A stretch of 64,000 nt of DNA, taken from Anisakis pegreffii. Its lineage: Eukaryota > Nematoda > Chromadorea > Rhabditida > Anisakidae. The notes under the pieces are model-generated. The model saw only the letters and a program-made list of their open reading frames with translations. It had not been told where the DNA came from and made no database searches. The stretch spans positions 124,001 to 188,000 of the forward strand of contig JAPYMA010000172.1 in the NCBI GenBank assembly GCA_035041965.1, read 5' to 3'. Each line of letters opens with the position of its first letter. Position 1 is the stretch's first letter. Below are positions 23,495-34,863 of the stretch, in pieces. A program made the translations under genes and the position numbers.

Positions 23495-23682
23495 TTATTG
23501 ATGGCATCTCACCGACGATCGGTCGGAAAAATCCGACAATTTCGGTCGGAATTCCGATCGAACAATTTGGAAGGTCGGTCGAAATTCCGACTGTCCGAAA
23601 TTCAAAACTTCAATTCGGTCGAATTTCAACTGAACCGTTCCGATGGTCGGTCGGAATATCGACTATCGGAATGTAATTATAC
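23495..23682. mobile_element. truncated copy 2 of the GTCGGAATTCCGAC MITE
   Basis: This copy begins GATGGCATCTCACCGACG and follows the same interior order as the copy at 22678 (GGTCGGAAA, AATTTCGGTCGGAATTCCGA, CGACTATCGGAA), in the same orientation. It stops near 23680 without the right terminal repeat. A 76-codon frame over it is simply the translated repeat and is not a gene. Confidence 0.6.
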
Positions 23683-23689
23683 TAATCGT

Positions 23690-25371
23690 AAATAAAACCA
23701 TTCGAAAAACGCATTTCACATCCACCAAAAATTTGGATCACAATTCTCATTGTCAGTAATCAACTGTCGAAATTATCATTAAAATCATTCAACTGAATTT
23801 TATAGGCAAACGCAAAAAAATTTGATTAAACTTTCATAATCGCGCACAATGAATACACCAAATAAGATTAAAATTTTATGCCACAATCAACGATAGAACC
23901 AAAAATAATCGTTATAAATGATAAATGAATAAATTTTCGGGTAGAACTGAAAAAAAGGGAATTCTCTCATTTTTTTCACCCACTCATCAATTCAATCAAA
24001 CCAAAAGTGCAGAATTTCAACTATTTTATCTGCGCTCTCCATCATGCTTCACTAAATTTTTCATCTAGTCAGCCACCCTCTGACAGATGAATGAAACCCA
24101 AAGGTGATTGGCAGCACTGGACTTGGGACTCTGATTTCTTGGTTCTCATAAGGGTCAGATCAGACGCTCTCAGCGGAAAGATTGAAAAAAAAATCAGTTC
24201 CCATGTCAATCCTGAACCCAAAATTTTCCATTCATCCACCGAAATATTTCCGTCTACAACGAACGATTTTGCTTGTGATTATACGCGCTCACACAAAACA
24301 CACACATTCTGTTCCCATAATCGTGTATTCATTACAATGTATTCAACTTTTTTGGAAACATTCTTCACAAACCATCCTATATTATATTTTCTCATTCACA
24401 TAATAATTTTTCGATAATCAATTCGAATCTTCCGACGGAGTATTATACGGAACGCATTTCGAATAAAGCGTGGAATTTTGAAAATTCTTAACGATGGTTC
24501 GATTGCTGGCAGAAAATGCTCCAAATGAACCACTTTAACCACCACCCCCACCCCTCCTTTACTGAAAGAAGTGAAATTTAATCCAAGTTAAGAAACTGCT
24601 TCGCAATTTTCACAAAATTTAAATCTTACTCGAATGAATTTGGTGAGCAAAAACCCGAAACTAAACCAATGCTGAACAATGCTGATGACAAATTAATAGT
24701 TTTGTAAAAGAACGATTATATCAACACATCCATAAAATTTTTTCTTCGCTGTAAATTTCAAAGACTTTTTGCATTTAAACGATTATTTTCGAATAATTCT
24801 TGAATGTTGCAATGTATTTATTGCATCGTGACATGCATCGATGTGATTTGAAATGGAAAAAAATCTGAAAGTAAAAAATAATTTGAAAAGAGGAAACAAA
24901 AATGAAGAGGAAAAACCACATGAACACGACGCCAAAAAACGCATTTAAAATCACTCATCAATCAACGAATTAAACAACAGCGGGAAATCTCTTCACTAAT
25001 CTCTTTGCATTAATTGTATTTGAAAAATTGTTCTTCGTTTCGCAAACTTTTTTTTGATTTTCACTGAAATTAATACCGTAAAAAAACTTTTGTACAAATC
25101 TGAAATCGATAGCGCATTAAAAACTGACAGTTTGCAATCAATCTATCATTGAATATTGATAAGCATCAATGGAATTCACAGTTTGAACGTTGTTGCCGAT
25201 AGATGAAGATATGTGATGTGTTAGGAGGGATAAATGAAAAATATCCGAAAAAGAATGCGATTAAAAGTGATTCGATATCAACAGATTACTGAACACCGGA
25301 ATGTTCTTGGTATAAAAGCATAGAATAACAATTTTCAGAGCACACCAAAACCTTAACTAAAGATACTTACA
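23690..25371. other. intergenic, no supported gene
   Basis: Open frames at 24091-24417 overlap each other in two frames and show no motif. A C-rich patch (CCACCCCCACCCCTCC) lies near 24540. Nothing else stands out. Confidence 0.45.
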
Positions 25372-25588
25372 GTCTAGGACAAGGGTTCCAATAGGACAGG
25401 AAATTATCCAGTTTTAGTAATTTGGAGATCTCAAGGGAGATAATTAAGGAGTTCCGGAAATTAATTCTGACTTTATGCGTAGAAACAATAAATTATTGTA
25501 GCGTGATGAGGGGGGAGGGGTAATGACGGTCTGCCAGACCATCGAAGGGGTATTGGCGCACCCGAATATGAGGACCGCTGGTCTAGGA
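25372..25588 (-). mobile_element. hAT MITE copy 2 (~201 bp) with perfect 8-bp TSD
   Basis: The element spans 25380-25580. Read on the minus strand it starts CAGCGGTCCTCATATTCGG and ends GGAACCCTTG. Identical octamers GTCTAGGA flank it (25372-25379 and 25581-25588). It is the same family as the copies at 17719 and 62621, but inserted in the opposite orientation. Confidence 0.9.
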
Positions 25589-28101
25589 GGTTGATGGTAT
25601 ATTCAAAGACGAAAGAAATTACATTTTTCGAGGAAGAAACTGAACGAAAACAATTTTAAGTGAGCAAATGATTACTGGAATCGACTTATCCCTGCTTTGA
25701 AATCATGGAATAAAAACCGGTTGGATTATAGCAAGGCAGTGATTCAAAAGAGAAACCTATGCAAACAAATCACATGAGATATATATAAGCCGACACAATT
25801 CCCTTCGATAACTGCCGAACAAACACTTTAATCGATATGTTGGGAAAATACTATAATCAAAGCACTACCAACGTGGAGTTTTACTATCAAGCTTATTTCA
25901 CACAAATCACCAGAAAAAACTCCCAAATGCATCTAGTAAAATACTATCCAACATAATTGTACAATCAAGTATAACACTACCATTGATGACATGTCATGCT
26001 TATTTGATGATATTTGTTCTACGAATTGTAATACATATCTCTACATGCATGCGAACACAAACACAACAATAAATATTCATGTTGTGTGTACTTATCAAAA
26101 ATTATGACTCATCCAGTAAATCTACAAACATTCGTTATCACTGCACAAACAAACTATAACAATTTTTTTGAATTTCATACTCAAATTCACTATTGAATCA
26201 CACTGATTCTAAAGTTATTTCGTTATTTCGTTCAAAAGTAAACAATAAAGAAAATAAATAAATAAAACTATCAAAAATTTAATCGTGTCACAGCTATTTG
26301 TCATCTTCATCAATGGTGTTGCCATACGGTTCGGTTCGTTTTTTTTTGTTGATATGTTGCGATTAGTAATACGAAATGCATACAAAAGTTTGTTTGACTG
26401 ATTGCGTTTCATTGTCGTCAATGACGGAGACGGAGGGAAGGGGATGCACGAACTGACGAACGGATATGGATGAATGGCTAATGTTTTCGCACATCCCACT
26501 TCTACTATCTAATTCATATTTTGCTATCTGCATGCCATATCTGACTTTAAATTTTTTCCGCTTTATTGGCATTTCAAATCCACTCATCTATCAAATGGAA
26601 TAACACCAAAACAAAAAAGGCATTTGAAAGCATCGCTTAATCGAAACGAAATGCAACGTCTTGACGTTCACATTGATGCATTGGAAAAAATAAAAATGGA
26701 TACGGGAATGAATAATTTCCGATTCAGCAGCAGTTAAATGAATCAATAAAAAACAGGCAATGAATAAGAGGCGTCATAAAGACTCGAAACAATATCCGAT
26801 GATGACACAGATGGGTGATTTTCAAAAATTTCCTTCCTTTCCAGTAAACAAATTACAAAATTATCAACAATAACAAAACATCAGCAGGATCTTTGTTGTG
26901 CTATGATATAGAATTATCAATCGTTTTCCAATAGTTGTTATGGAAGGCAGAAATTATTGGTGTGGCTATCATTATTACAAACATTTCATAAAATACTTTT
27001 GTGAATATTAAATGTCGCGCATCGTAATTACCAAAATATAGAAAACACAACTGCATTTCAATGTATCAAAATTAACATAATTTTCACTGAACCTTTAATG
27101 AGCATTACATGCATCCTTATTCATTGTTAGATAAATGTTACTGCGGACAAAATTCTCATTTGATTTTACAAATCTGAACGATAATATTCAAGTGGAAATC
27201 AAATCAAATCGAAAACACTGCGTTATAATCAGCTGTTTGCGAGTTATTTAATCATCAATTGTTTGATCTTTTAGCCTTGGATCATTACACGCGTTAGATA
27301 TCAGTTGTGGTACTTGACGCGTAACATATCAGATGATAATTGGAACCTATTAAATCCAGTAAATTACTCCACTCTTTAAGTCATTACCAACACTACTATA
27401 GGGGAGGCTTAAAGTTGAGTTTGCGAATTCCAAAAGCAAAATTTATCGAGAATACAAGTCAGCTGAAGGTTAAAGCTAATCTTAAAAGTTTTGCGCGATA
27501 ACGTTCAATAACTTTACAATCCTGTAAACAACTCCGACTGCAGATGATAACAGATCAGCTATCGAACAATAGCATCCAATAAATAAGGAACAATAATTCA
27601 GACTGTGAATTACACTTGTTGTATACACATCCCGATCGGAAATGATACATTATAAAGATGCACAATGGTATTTGTGATTAGGCAGATAAGGCAGATCATA
27701 GGATAAACTAAATCTAGACAATAAGATAATTTATCATCGTAATCATATTATACTTTAGCAGCGGTGGTGGTAGTAAGCAGTAATAAAAAGAATTGTAAAG
27801 TTGGACTTGCTAAGGTATTCGTCTATAATTTGTGTAATAAATCAGCATTTAGCTTAGATGCAAAACACATCGTCGATATATAAAAGAAAGTGTTTAGATT
27901 GTAAGATGAAGAATGAGTTGTCTGTAAGAAGCAGTACACAAAACGAATATCGAACAATTTTGGACCCTAAACGCATTTTGGACTCTAAAATCTGAAAATT
28001 TATTGAAGAAGTTACTTAATCAAGGCAAACATCTAATTATGGTATATACTTCATTCATAATAATCGTTGGATGCTGCAAATATGTTAGAAGATTCGTTTG
28101 A
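25589..28101. other. intergenic AT-rich DNA
   Basis: No gene is supported. A minor direct repeat ACGCGTTAGATATCAG / ACGCGTAACATATCAG lies near 27288-27332. Confidence 0.45.
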
Positions 28102-28174
28102 CTTTAGCACTTTAAAGAATTTAATAAAAGGAAAATTTTACTTTCCTTTTGTCAAAAACTTTAAAGTGCTAAAG
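28102..28174. other. 73-bp hairpin-forming inverted repeat
   Basis: The outer arms CTTTAGCACTTTAAAG (28102-28117) and CTTTAAAGTGCTAAAG (28159-28174) are perfectly complementary. The inner arms AAAAGGAAA and TTTCCTTTT (28126-28134, 28142-28150) pair as well, leaving a short loop. A transcript would form a precursor-sized stem, but the arms are AT-rich, so it may equally be a foldback relic. Confidence 0.6.
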
Positions 28175-29316
28175 AAAAAGATAAAAATTTAAAGTTTAAA
28201 GAAGAAAGGAAAATTTGATTTCAAGATCTGATTTAACTATGCGAAGATTCGACTTTAAATTCATAATGATTGCTATCAAAACATTTCGTTCGTAAGGGCA
28301 ATGAAATGTTTAAAACACAAATAATTCGATGCTCAACAGCTAGTTACACCTTAATATTGTGTCTGAGTAAACAAATGTTAGTCGACTCCAGCACACTCAA
28401 TTAATCGAGGCTATCAATCACGGTGCAGCAAGGGAATTACTGGAATGTGCGCTTCGCAAGTGATCACCCACAAACCCATAAATCTGAACTTAACGACGAA
28501 GGTTTCGGGAAAATTGAATGAGTGAAATACTTTCAAAAATGCAATCAATTATGCTAGGTAACATAATTTTAAAATTTAATAATTTATGAAAAATTTAATC
28601 ACATTTTAATAATTTATGCTAGATGACATAATTTCTAAATGGAAACAGCTTGATGCAACTGAGTTATTAATGAAACGAAGTTGAATAATAAAATGGAATT
28701 GAGTAATAAAAATAAGGAGATAAGAATAATAGTCAACGTGAGGAATTTTTGAGAGAATTTGCGAATGTATGTGATTTATAAACAAATAATGACGGGTCTC
28801 CTTGCGGTGATCAACAATGAAACAAAATTAAAACAACGATTCAAAATTCATAAATTAAATTATGAAAACGAACGCTTACGAATATTACCTATGAATTTGC
28901 GCAAATATTCAAGCAAAAATTAAGAATACAAATAGTTCATTGAATAAACATTTACGAAACAACTTTCAATTGGATGAAATTATCTCAAGCGAGTTATAGA
29001 ATCTGAAAGATTCATATTCCATCGTTCAAATTATTCGCTTTCAAAAATTTGCTGCAGAACACTCTTAAACATCGCACAACCAAGAAATCGATCAAAACTT
29101 TGCGAAAAAAACACGAATTAAGACGGCTGTGAGAATGCATTGTGCAGTGCTATGGGAATATGCGGAGAAGCCGAATTAATTTGCAGATTTCAGATTTGCA
29201 GAGAGATAATTGGTATTGCTTCACATAAAATACATAGCGCTGGTCCTTCAGAGATACAAAATGAAGGATACAAAATACAACAAAAATTAACAATCTTAAC
29301 AGTGTTCTATGCTCTG
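28175..29316. other. intergenic, nothing supported
   Basis: This is AT-rich sequence with no recognised gene, RNA or repeat family. Confidence 0.4.
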
Positions 29317-29620
29317 AATATAATGTTCTGAATTTTTTGAATTTTTTCTATTTCACGATTAGTGCTCTGAAAAAAAAATTCAGACAATTCAGAACATTAT
29401 ATTGCAAAAATTTCAGTGTTCTGAATGTAATCTTAACTGAATATAATTCTGAATATAATCTTCTGAACAAAATTTTGAATATAATAAAATTCTGAATATA
29501 ATCTGAAAGTTCTGACAATGAATATAATCTTAACAACGTAACTGTGGCAAAATTAAACTGAATCAAACTGTAACAAAAGTTAAACTGTAAACTGCACAAG
29601 TTAAACTGTAAGCAGTAACA
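29317..29620. repeat. inverted repeat and TTCTGAATATAAT-type repeat tract
   Basis: A perfect 18-bp inverted pair (29317-29334 and 29386-29403, arms AATATAATGTTCTGAATT) encloses a 51-base loop of A and T runs. From 29400 to 29620 degenerate words built on TTCTGAATATAATCTT and AAACTGTAAC recur many times. This is low-complexity repeat sequence, not coding. Confidence 0.6.
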
Positions 29621-32600
29621 GTTTATAAGAAAGTAACTATTCAGAAGTGCAAACACTGAAAACACAAAAGAACACAACAGAACAATAACAAAAATTTGAA
29701 TAGAAACGTGAATAAGAGTACATAAATAGTATTATCATAGAACCAATGCAGAGTCTACTTAAACTATCGAAGAAGACCGAGAATACGTACGTACAAGACG
29801 TTGGATTGTTGAATGAAGATCGCTTGCTGTAGATAATAGGGCTGACTGACGTTCTTTGCATTAGCAATGCTTTAGTAACATATGCATATATTTATACACT
29901 TAAATATATACATCATATTAAATATAATAAAACATGTACATATATTTTTCAATATAATGTACAAAATGTTAGAAAGACAGCGGCGGCGGCAATGATGCCA
30001 CATACAACTCAACTGAGTGAATGAAGTGAAATCTGTCGGTCGGCGGTTGGATGAATGCTGCTGAACGTAGCGAACAGAATATAAGATGAAGGAAGGAAGA
30101 GCAGCATAAAGAACTAACTGCGTGCACACATAACAAACACACATAACTGTGCTGCTATTTATCTGCACAAATATCGATTTACTACCATTATTATAATACA
30201 ATTTTGTTCATTCATTCATTCACGAAATATCAACGAAAATGACAAATTTAAACAGAAGTCGAATAGAAGAGAAGAAGCCGAAATCGAATGAATGAAGGAA
30301 GTGATAAATAAACAAATGAATGAAGACGCAACAACATTTTATAAAGGAAGCAATCGAATCACATAAATTACTCTCTCAAACTACTGCCAATTGATACGGA
30401 TATCTGGTAATAGTCTCATTTTTACTCTTTCACTATAGTCCCAAGTTCTGATCCCTGGACTATTGTCACTTTAAATCACTTTAAATCCATTTACTTCTGC
30501 ATGAAAGTCAGCCAAAAATCACTCTTTATGAGTGCATAAATCTTGCTCAATATTATCCAAGTTTGAAGCTGAATGGATGGATGGATCAGTTTGATTTGCT
30601 GCGAAATTCAGTATTCGGCTTCATTTTGAAGCTGATATTTTCATCGGATGTTTGTGTCTTATCCGAGATTTGTCCGAATTAGTATACATTCGATACGATT
30701 AACCATCTCAGTGAACAGTTAATCGAATTAAGGCATCAGGCGGAGTGAAGATACGATTGCGATTTTGTTTTTGGATTATAAAGCGTAAAGATTGAAATAT
30801 TGAAGTAAACTCTTGAAAACAAATCGTAATGAATGAAACAAGACGGACAAATTGACGAACTGGAACCAAGCAGCATTCATTAGTGTGCATGTTGGGAAAA
30901 GTGAAGAATTTTGAAATATATATAACAAATCAGTTCACTCGGATGATTTTGCATGTTATGTTGTTGATGAAGTAAAGAAAAGAAACGAAAGCATTCGAAG
31001 CATGAATAATGCTCAAACTTTAAAATATATAACAAAAATGCGAATGTCTCTGAAACAATAAACACAAATTTCTGTTACGAAAACATCGTTAGCAAAACAA
31101 AATTCGAGAATAAATCTTAAATGATTCAATTACCTCTTAAAGTTAACTACGCAATTCAAATCGAATGAGTTATCGATGAACGCTCAAGTTGACATTCATT
31201 ACAGAACGACCATATAATGGGCTATTCAATCAAGAAAAAGTAAAAAATGAACAAATTTTCCGCATTCACAGACATTAACCATCTCACTATCAGATAAATC
31301 TTGAATTTCCACATCGAATACATGAAACAGGTATTGCTCTTTTTGATTCTGAAAATTTCCCACTGAAATAGCATTTCTTCAAAACAAATTGGAAGTTTCG
31401 CAAGATTCTGAAGCCATTTCGGATGCTTCCGAATGAGTCTGATGATATTTGTGAACAAAATATCTTTTGAAAATCTATTGAACATGAAATCGCCATTTTG
31501 AATGGAAGGCGTTCGTATGGGGAATTGAGAGCAATATGACGTTGATTGAAAGATAATTATCCATATCCTGCAGATGCATTATTCCAAACCAGTCATTAGT
31601 CATATCTCAAGCCTACTATTACCCATGGGAACCGCAATTCATTATGTCATTGTTTTTTGGAGTTTAAGTGAATAATTGATAAGAGTATTTAATTAGCCTT
31701 AGTACTCAAGAGTGCATTTATAGTCAGCATGAATAGCACCGGTTTCATGATGACGACGTTTCTACACGTCATTGCTGTTCATTCTAACTTTACGAACTGA
31801 TAATCTGCCTAAAACCTCAGTCTAGACCTAAGATGATACTTGGGCAGGTTTCAGTCAAGTCAAGTTCGAACATAATTGAAACTCAACCAATGAATAAACT
31901 TACTGGTCCTACTGGAAAAGCCTCAGTGGTGTCTTACTTGCCGCATTAATAATGCCTCTGTATATCTTCAGTTCGCTTCGAATACGTGGACTTTCTCAAT
32001 CTATTTGGTTACATAAACAATTATGTTATAACTGATAGCGAATTCAAGGAATCTGGCTCAACAGCTCAGCAATGACTTCAGACAGAACAGCTATCATACT
32101 TTTTGGCACTTAATTATAATATCATAATAATGACATAATTATCTAGAAATAATCACCATGAAAGTCATTAATATGATTACCGCAACCATACTCTCGTGCA
32201 CACAGAGTATTGTTGCCGTACTCATAACATTAATCACATTAATTGCTAATGTTGTTAATCATATGAACAGTCATTTAATAATAATAACTGCACCATGAAT
32301 ATCATGCATATTTATGCAGTATAACTAAATTTTAGCGCATCAAGTGATGCTAAATAAGAACATATGATAATACCAATAATAACAAGAATGATAACGACCG
32401 CTATAGCAATGATAATGACAAAACAATAATAACGATGGTATTAACAGAAGACGCATCGTGTTTAGCAATTGCACTGACGATAATATAGATGTGATTGAGA
32501 GGCGATGACGAAGATGTTAAAATCAATTTGATGAATGTAGTAAGGTGCTTGCTTGGAATGCGTTAATAAAGATCGTGTCTGAAGAGTGTAACATTTCATT

Positions 32601-32720
32601 ATCAATTTATACACACACCCATGAGTTTGATGTACACTTAATATCTTAAGACAAAACACTCTTTATTCATCCTCTCATTCACTTTGCTGTGATTTTCAAA
32701 ACAGAATTCATTATCTCATT
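29621..32720. other. intergenic, no supported gene
   Basis: Several minus-strand frames of 60-110 codons occur here, but they are Cys/Phe/Tyr-rich translations of AT sequence, overlap in two frames and lack splice support. No repeat family was recognised apart from short AAT/ATA runs. Confidence 0.45.
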
Positions 32721-32988
32721 AATAACCATTACATTACTGCTATCTTATTGTTAATCTTAATATCATTATTACATCTGTATCAATATGTTATTGATATGAT
32801 TATTATGACATTCATAAGATGAATGAATTAGGAGAATGGACGCAATCGTTTATCAATAACAACCATACCAGCTCACTGCCGATTATGAGCATTACTTCGA
32901 ATCATCGAATGTACTGATACAATTGAATTATCAATACGTTCGATGATACGAAGTAATAATTGTTATAACAGTAATGTAATGATTATTA
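32721..32988. repeat. nested inverted repeat (foldback-like), ~268 bp
   Basis: The inner arms 32891-32919 and 32929-32957 pair at 26 of 29 positions around a 9-base spacer (ATTACTTCG...CGAAGTAAT). An outer pair, about 32721-32744 (AATAACCATTACATTACTG) and 32965-32988 (CAGTAATGTAATGATTATT), is also nearly complementary. The asymmetric spacing means the long outer loop lies on the left side only. This could be a foldback transposon remnant. Confidence 0.5.
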
Positions 32989-34720
32989 GGATTCTAATGA
33001 TCACACTCATAACGACAGCGATATAATAAGTGATAATCGAGAGCTGATAATGAAACTGATAGCGCAGTAATGAGTTCAATATTTATAACGGTAACTTGAT
33101 AGTGGTACAATAATAATAACAACTTTTATGACAAACAAACATCGATAAACTTTTAATAAAAACAAAGGTGCAATTGGTCAGATGTTTCAATTCGATTTCC
33201 GTTTCATTTTATAACCCAACAATGTTATCGGTGTTTATTTGAATGAGAAATGAATTGAATTAATACTTTAGATAAGCAGTAGAATGAGTAATGACAGCAA
33301 TTTCAAATGAAACTACGATGATGAACATTCACATCGTCGTTTTCAGCAATCAAAACAATTCAGAATTCATCTATTATTCATCTACTAACGAACACACTTA
33401 ATCATAAACATTCTCTAATTATTTTTCTTCGTTCAAACCTGTTTTCCGTCCATTTACACATCGTTCCCTATTAGAAGTTGCTCACTTGAGAACATTTTAC
33501 TCACAAATTCGCTGAATCATGAGCACAAAACGAGAATTTCCAAAAACTTCCGACCGACGAGAAATGAAACATTTCGAAAAAATTTAACGAGAAAAAGCGA
33601 AAAACTTTATGAATATTGAAAAATTTCGCACATTTCATATTGATGAGGATGAAAATCGTTATCAAAAAATGGGAAAATTGTGTTAGTTGGAAGCGGAATA
33701 GAACAACATTTCATCATGAAAATGAAAAATTCTAAGGATATTTCGTTGATTTTATTCCCAAAACATTTCAGAGAGTGAGTCGATTTTCTCATAGGATCTG
33801 TGAGGATGTATGGATTTAAAGAAGGGAAGCAGTCAGGCGAAAACGAAGGATGATGAGCAATATAAAAGACGAGCAATGCAATAATAAATGTTAGAAATAC
33901 ACATTCTTATCATGCAACTGTGATATGGCCATCTGTACATATGAATTATAAATCTATTTATTTTGTTCCACATTACAAGCATCATAACGCTGTACATATA
34001 TACGTTCATAACGCTCATCGATTCATAATATCATTGACATGAAATATCTCATTTCTGTTCCTTTTTTCACTTCATACGTACTGACGGCAAATTCCCAACG
34101 CACATTTCTTCGTCACATAATAATTATCACGATAACAACAACAATAATAATAGAAATAATAACAATAATAACACTGACATTGTGAATGATAATATTGTAT
34201 AATGTATGCGTATTGTAATTTACAATTCATGCAGACAATGATGCGGAGAAGTGATGCATGTATGCATGAATGCTTCAAACTACTAATAATAGCACGTACA
34301 AAAGGAAGAATTACATGTCGTGCGCGCATAACATTGGTACAGAAGATCATGCAGTCTGTCTCAAGCAGCCGTACACTATAAAAATAAGCATAACAACATG
34401 AAAAAATTGATGCGGAACGTCGTGAACAAGGAAATATTTCGGCACTGCAAATAGACTCATGCACATCATTATTGTACAGGAACAGTGCAACGCTTCAGTG
34501 ATTCGTTGATATCTTCGTGTTTTCATCGTCTTTTCAATACTATAACAAACAAATGATATGAATACCGGCATGCTATGGGTAAATGAACATGAATGCATGA
34601 ATGAAGTTCAATACTAGTACATAAGTTGAACACATCATCAACGATGCTTCGTCACAAATAAATGATCGAAAAACCATGTACAGAAGTTAAATGGACTGAT
34701 AACATGCAAATACCTTTACT
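32989..34720. other. intergenic, no supported gene
   Basis: Overlapping minus-strand frames (33607-34598) show no conserved motif and no consistent splice sites. The sequence is AT-rich with AATAAT and ACAATA simple repeats. Confidence 0.45.
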
Positions 34721-34863
34721 CAGAGATGGGCAATAGCTTATTGTTAGCGAAACATAGTGAAATAGCGGAACAGCTACTCCGCTACTAGCCAAATAAATAT
34801 TTCGCTATTTTGGTAATTTTCGCTAAGGAGCGATAGTTACTATTGTTCATCTTTGCTTTTGCT
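34713..34863. mobile_element. small hAT-like MITE (~135 bp)
   Basis: The element at 34721-34855 starts CAGAGATGGGCAATAG and its reverse complement starts CAAAGATGAACAATAG, a 12/16 terminal inverted repeat. CAGAGATGGGCAA-like ends are common in hAT elements. Flanking octamers CCTTTACT and CTTTTGCT match at 6 of 8 positions. The interior has several GCGAAA/TTTCGCTA words in both orientations. It is non-coding. Confidence 0.6.

Noticed and set aside
23465..23695. 76-codon plus-strand frame with repeated GRSEFRLSE-like words
   Set aside because: It is the translation of the palindromic MITE repeat at 23495-23682, not a gene.
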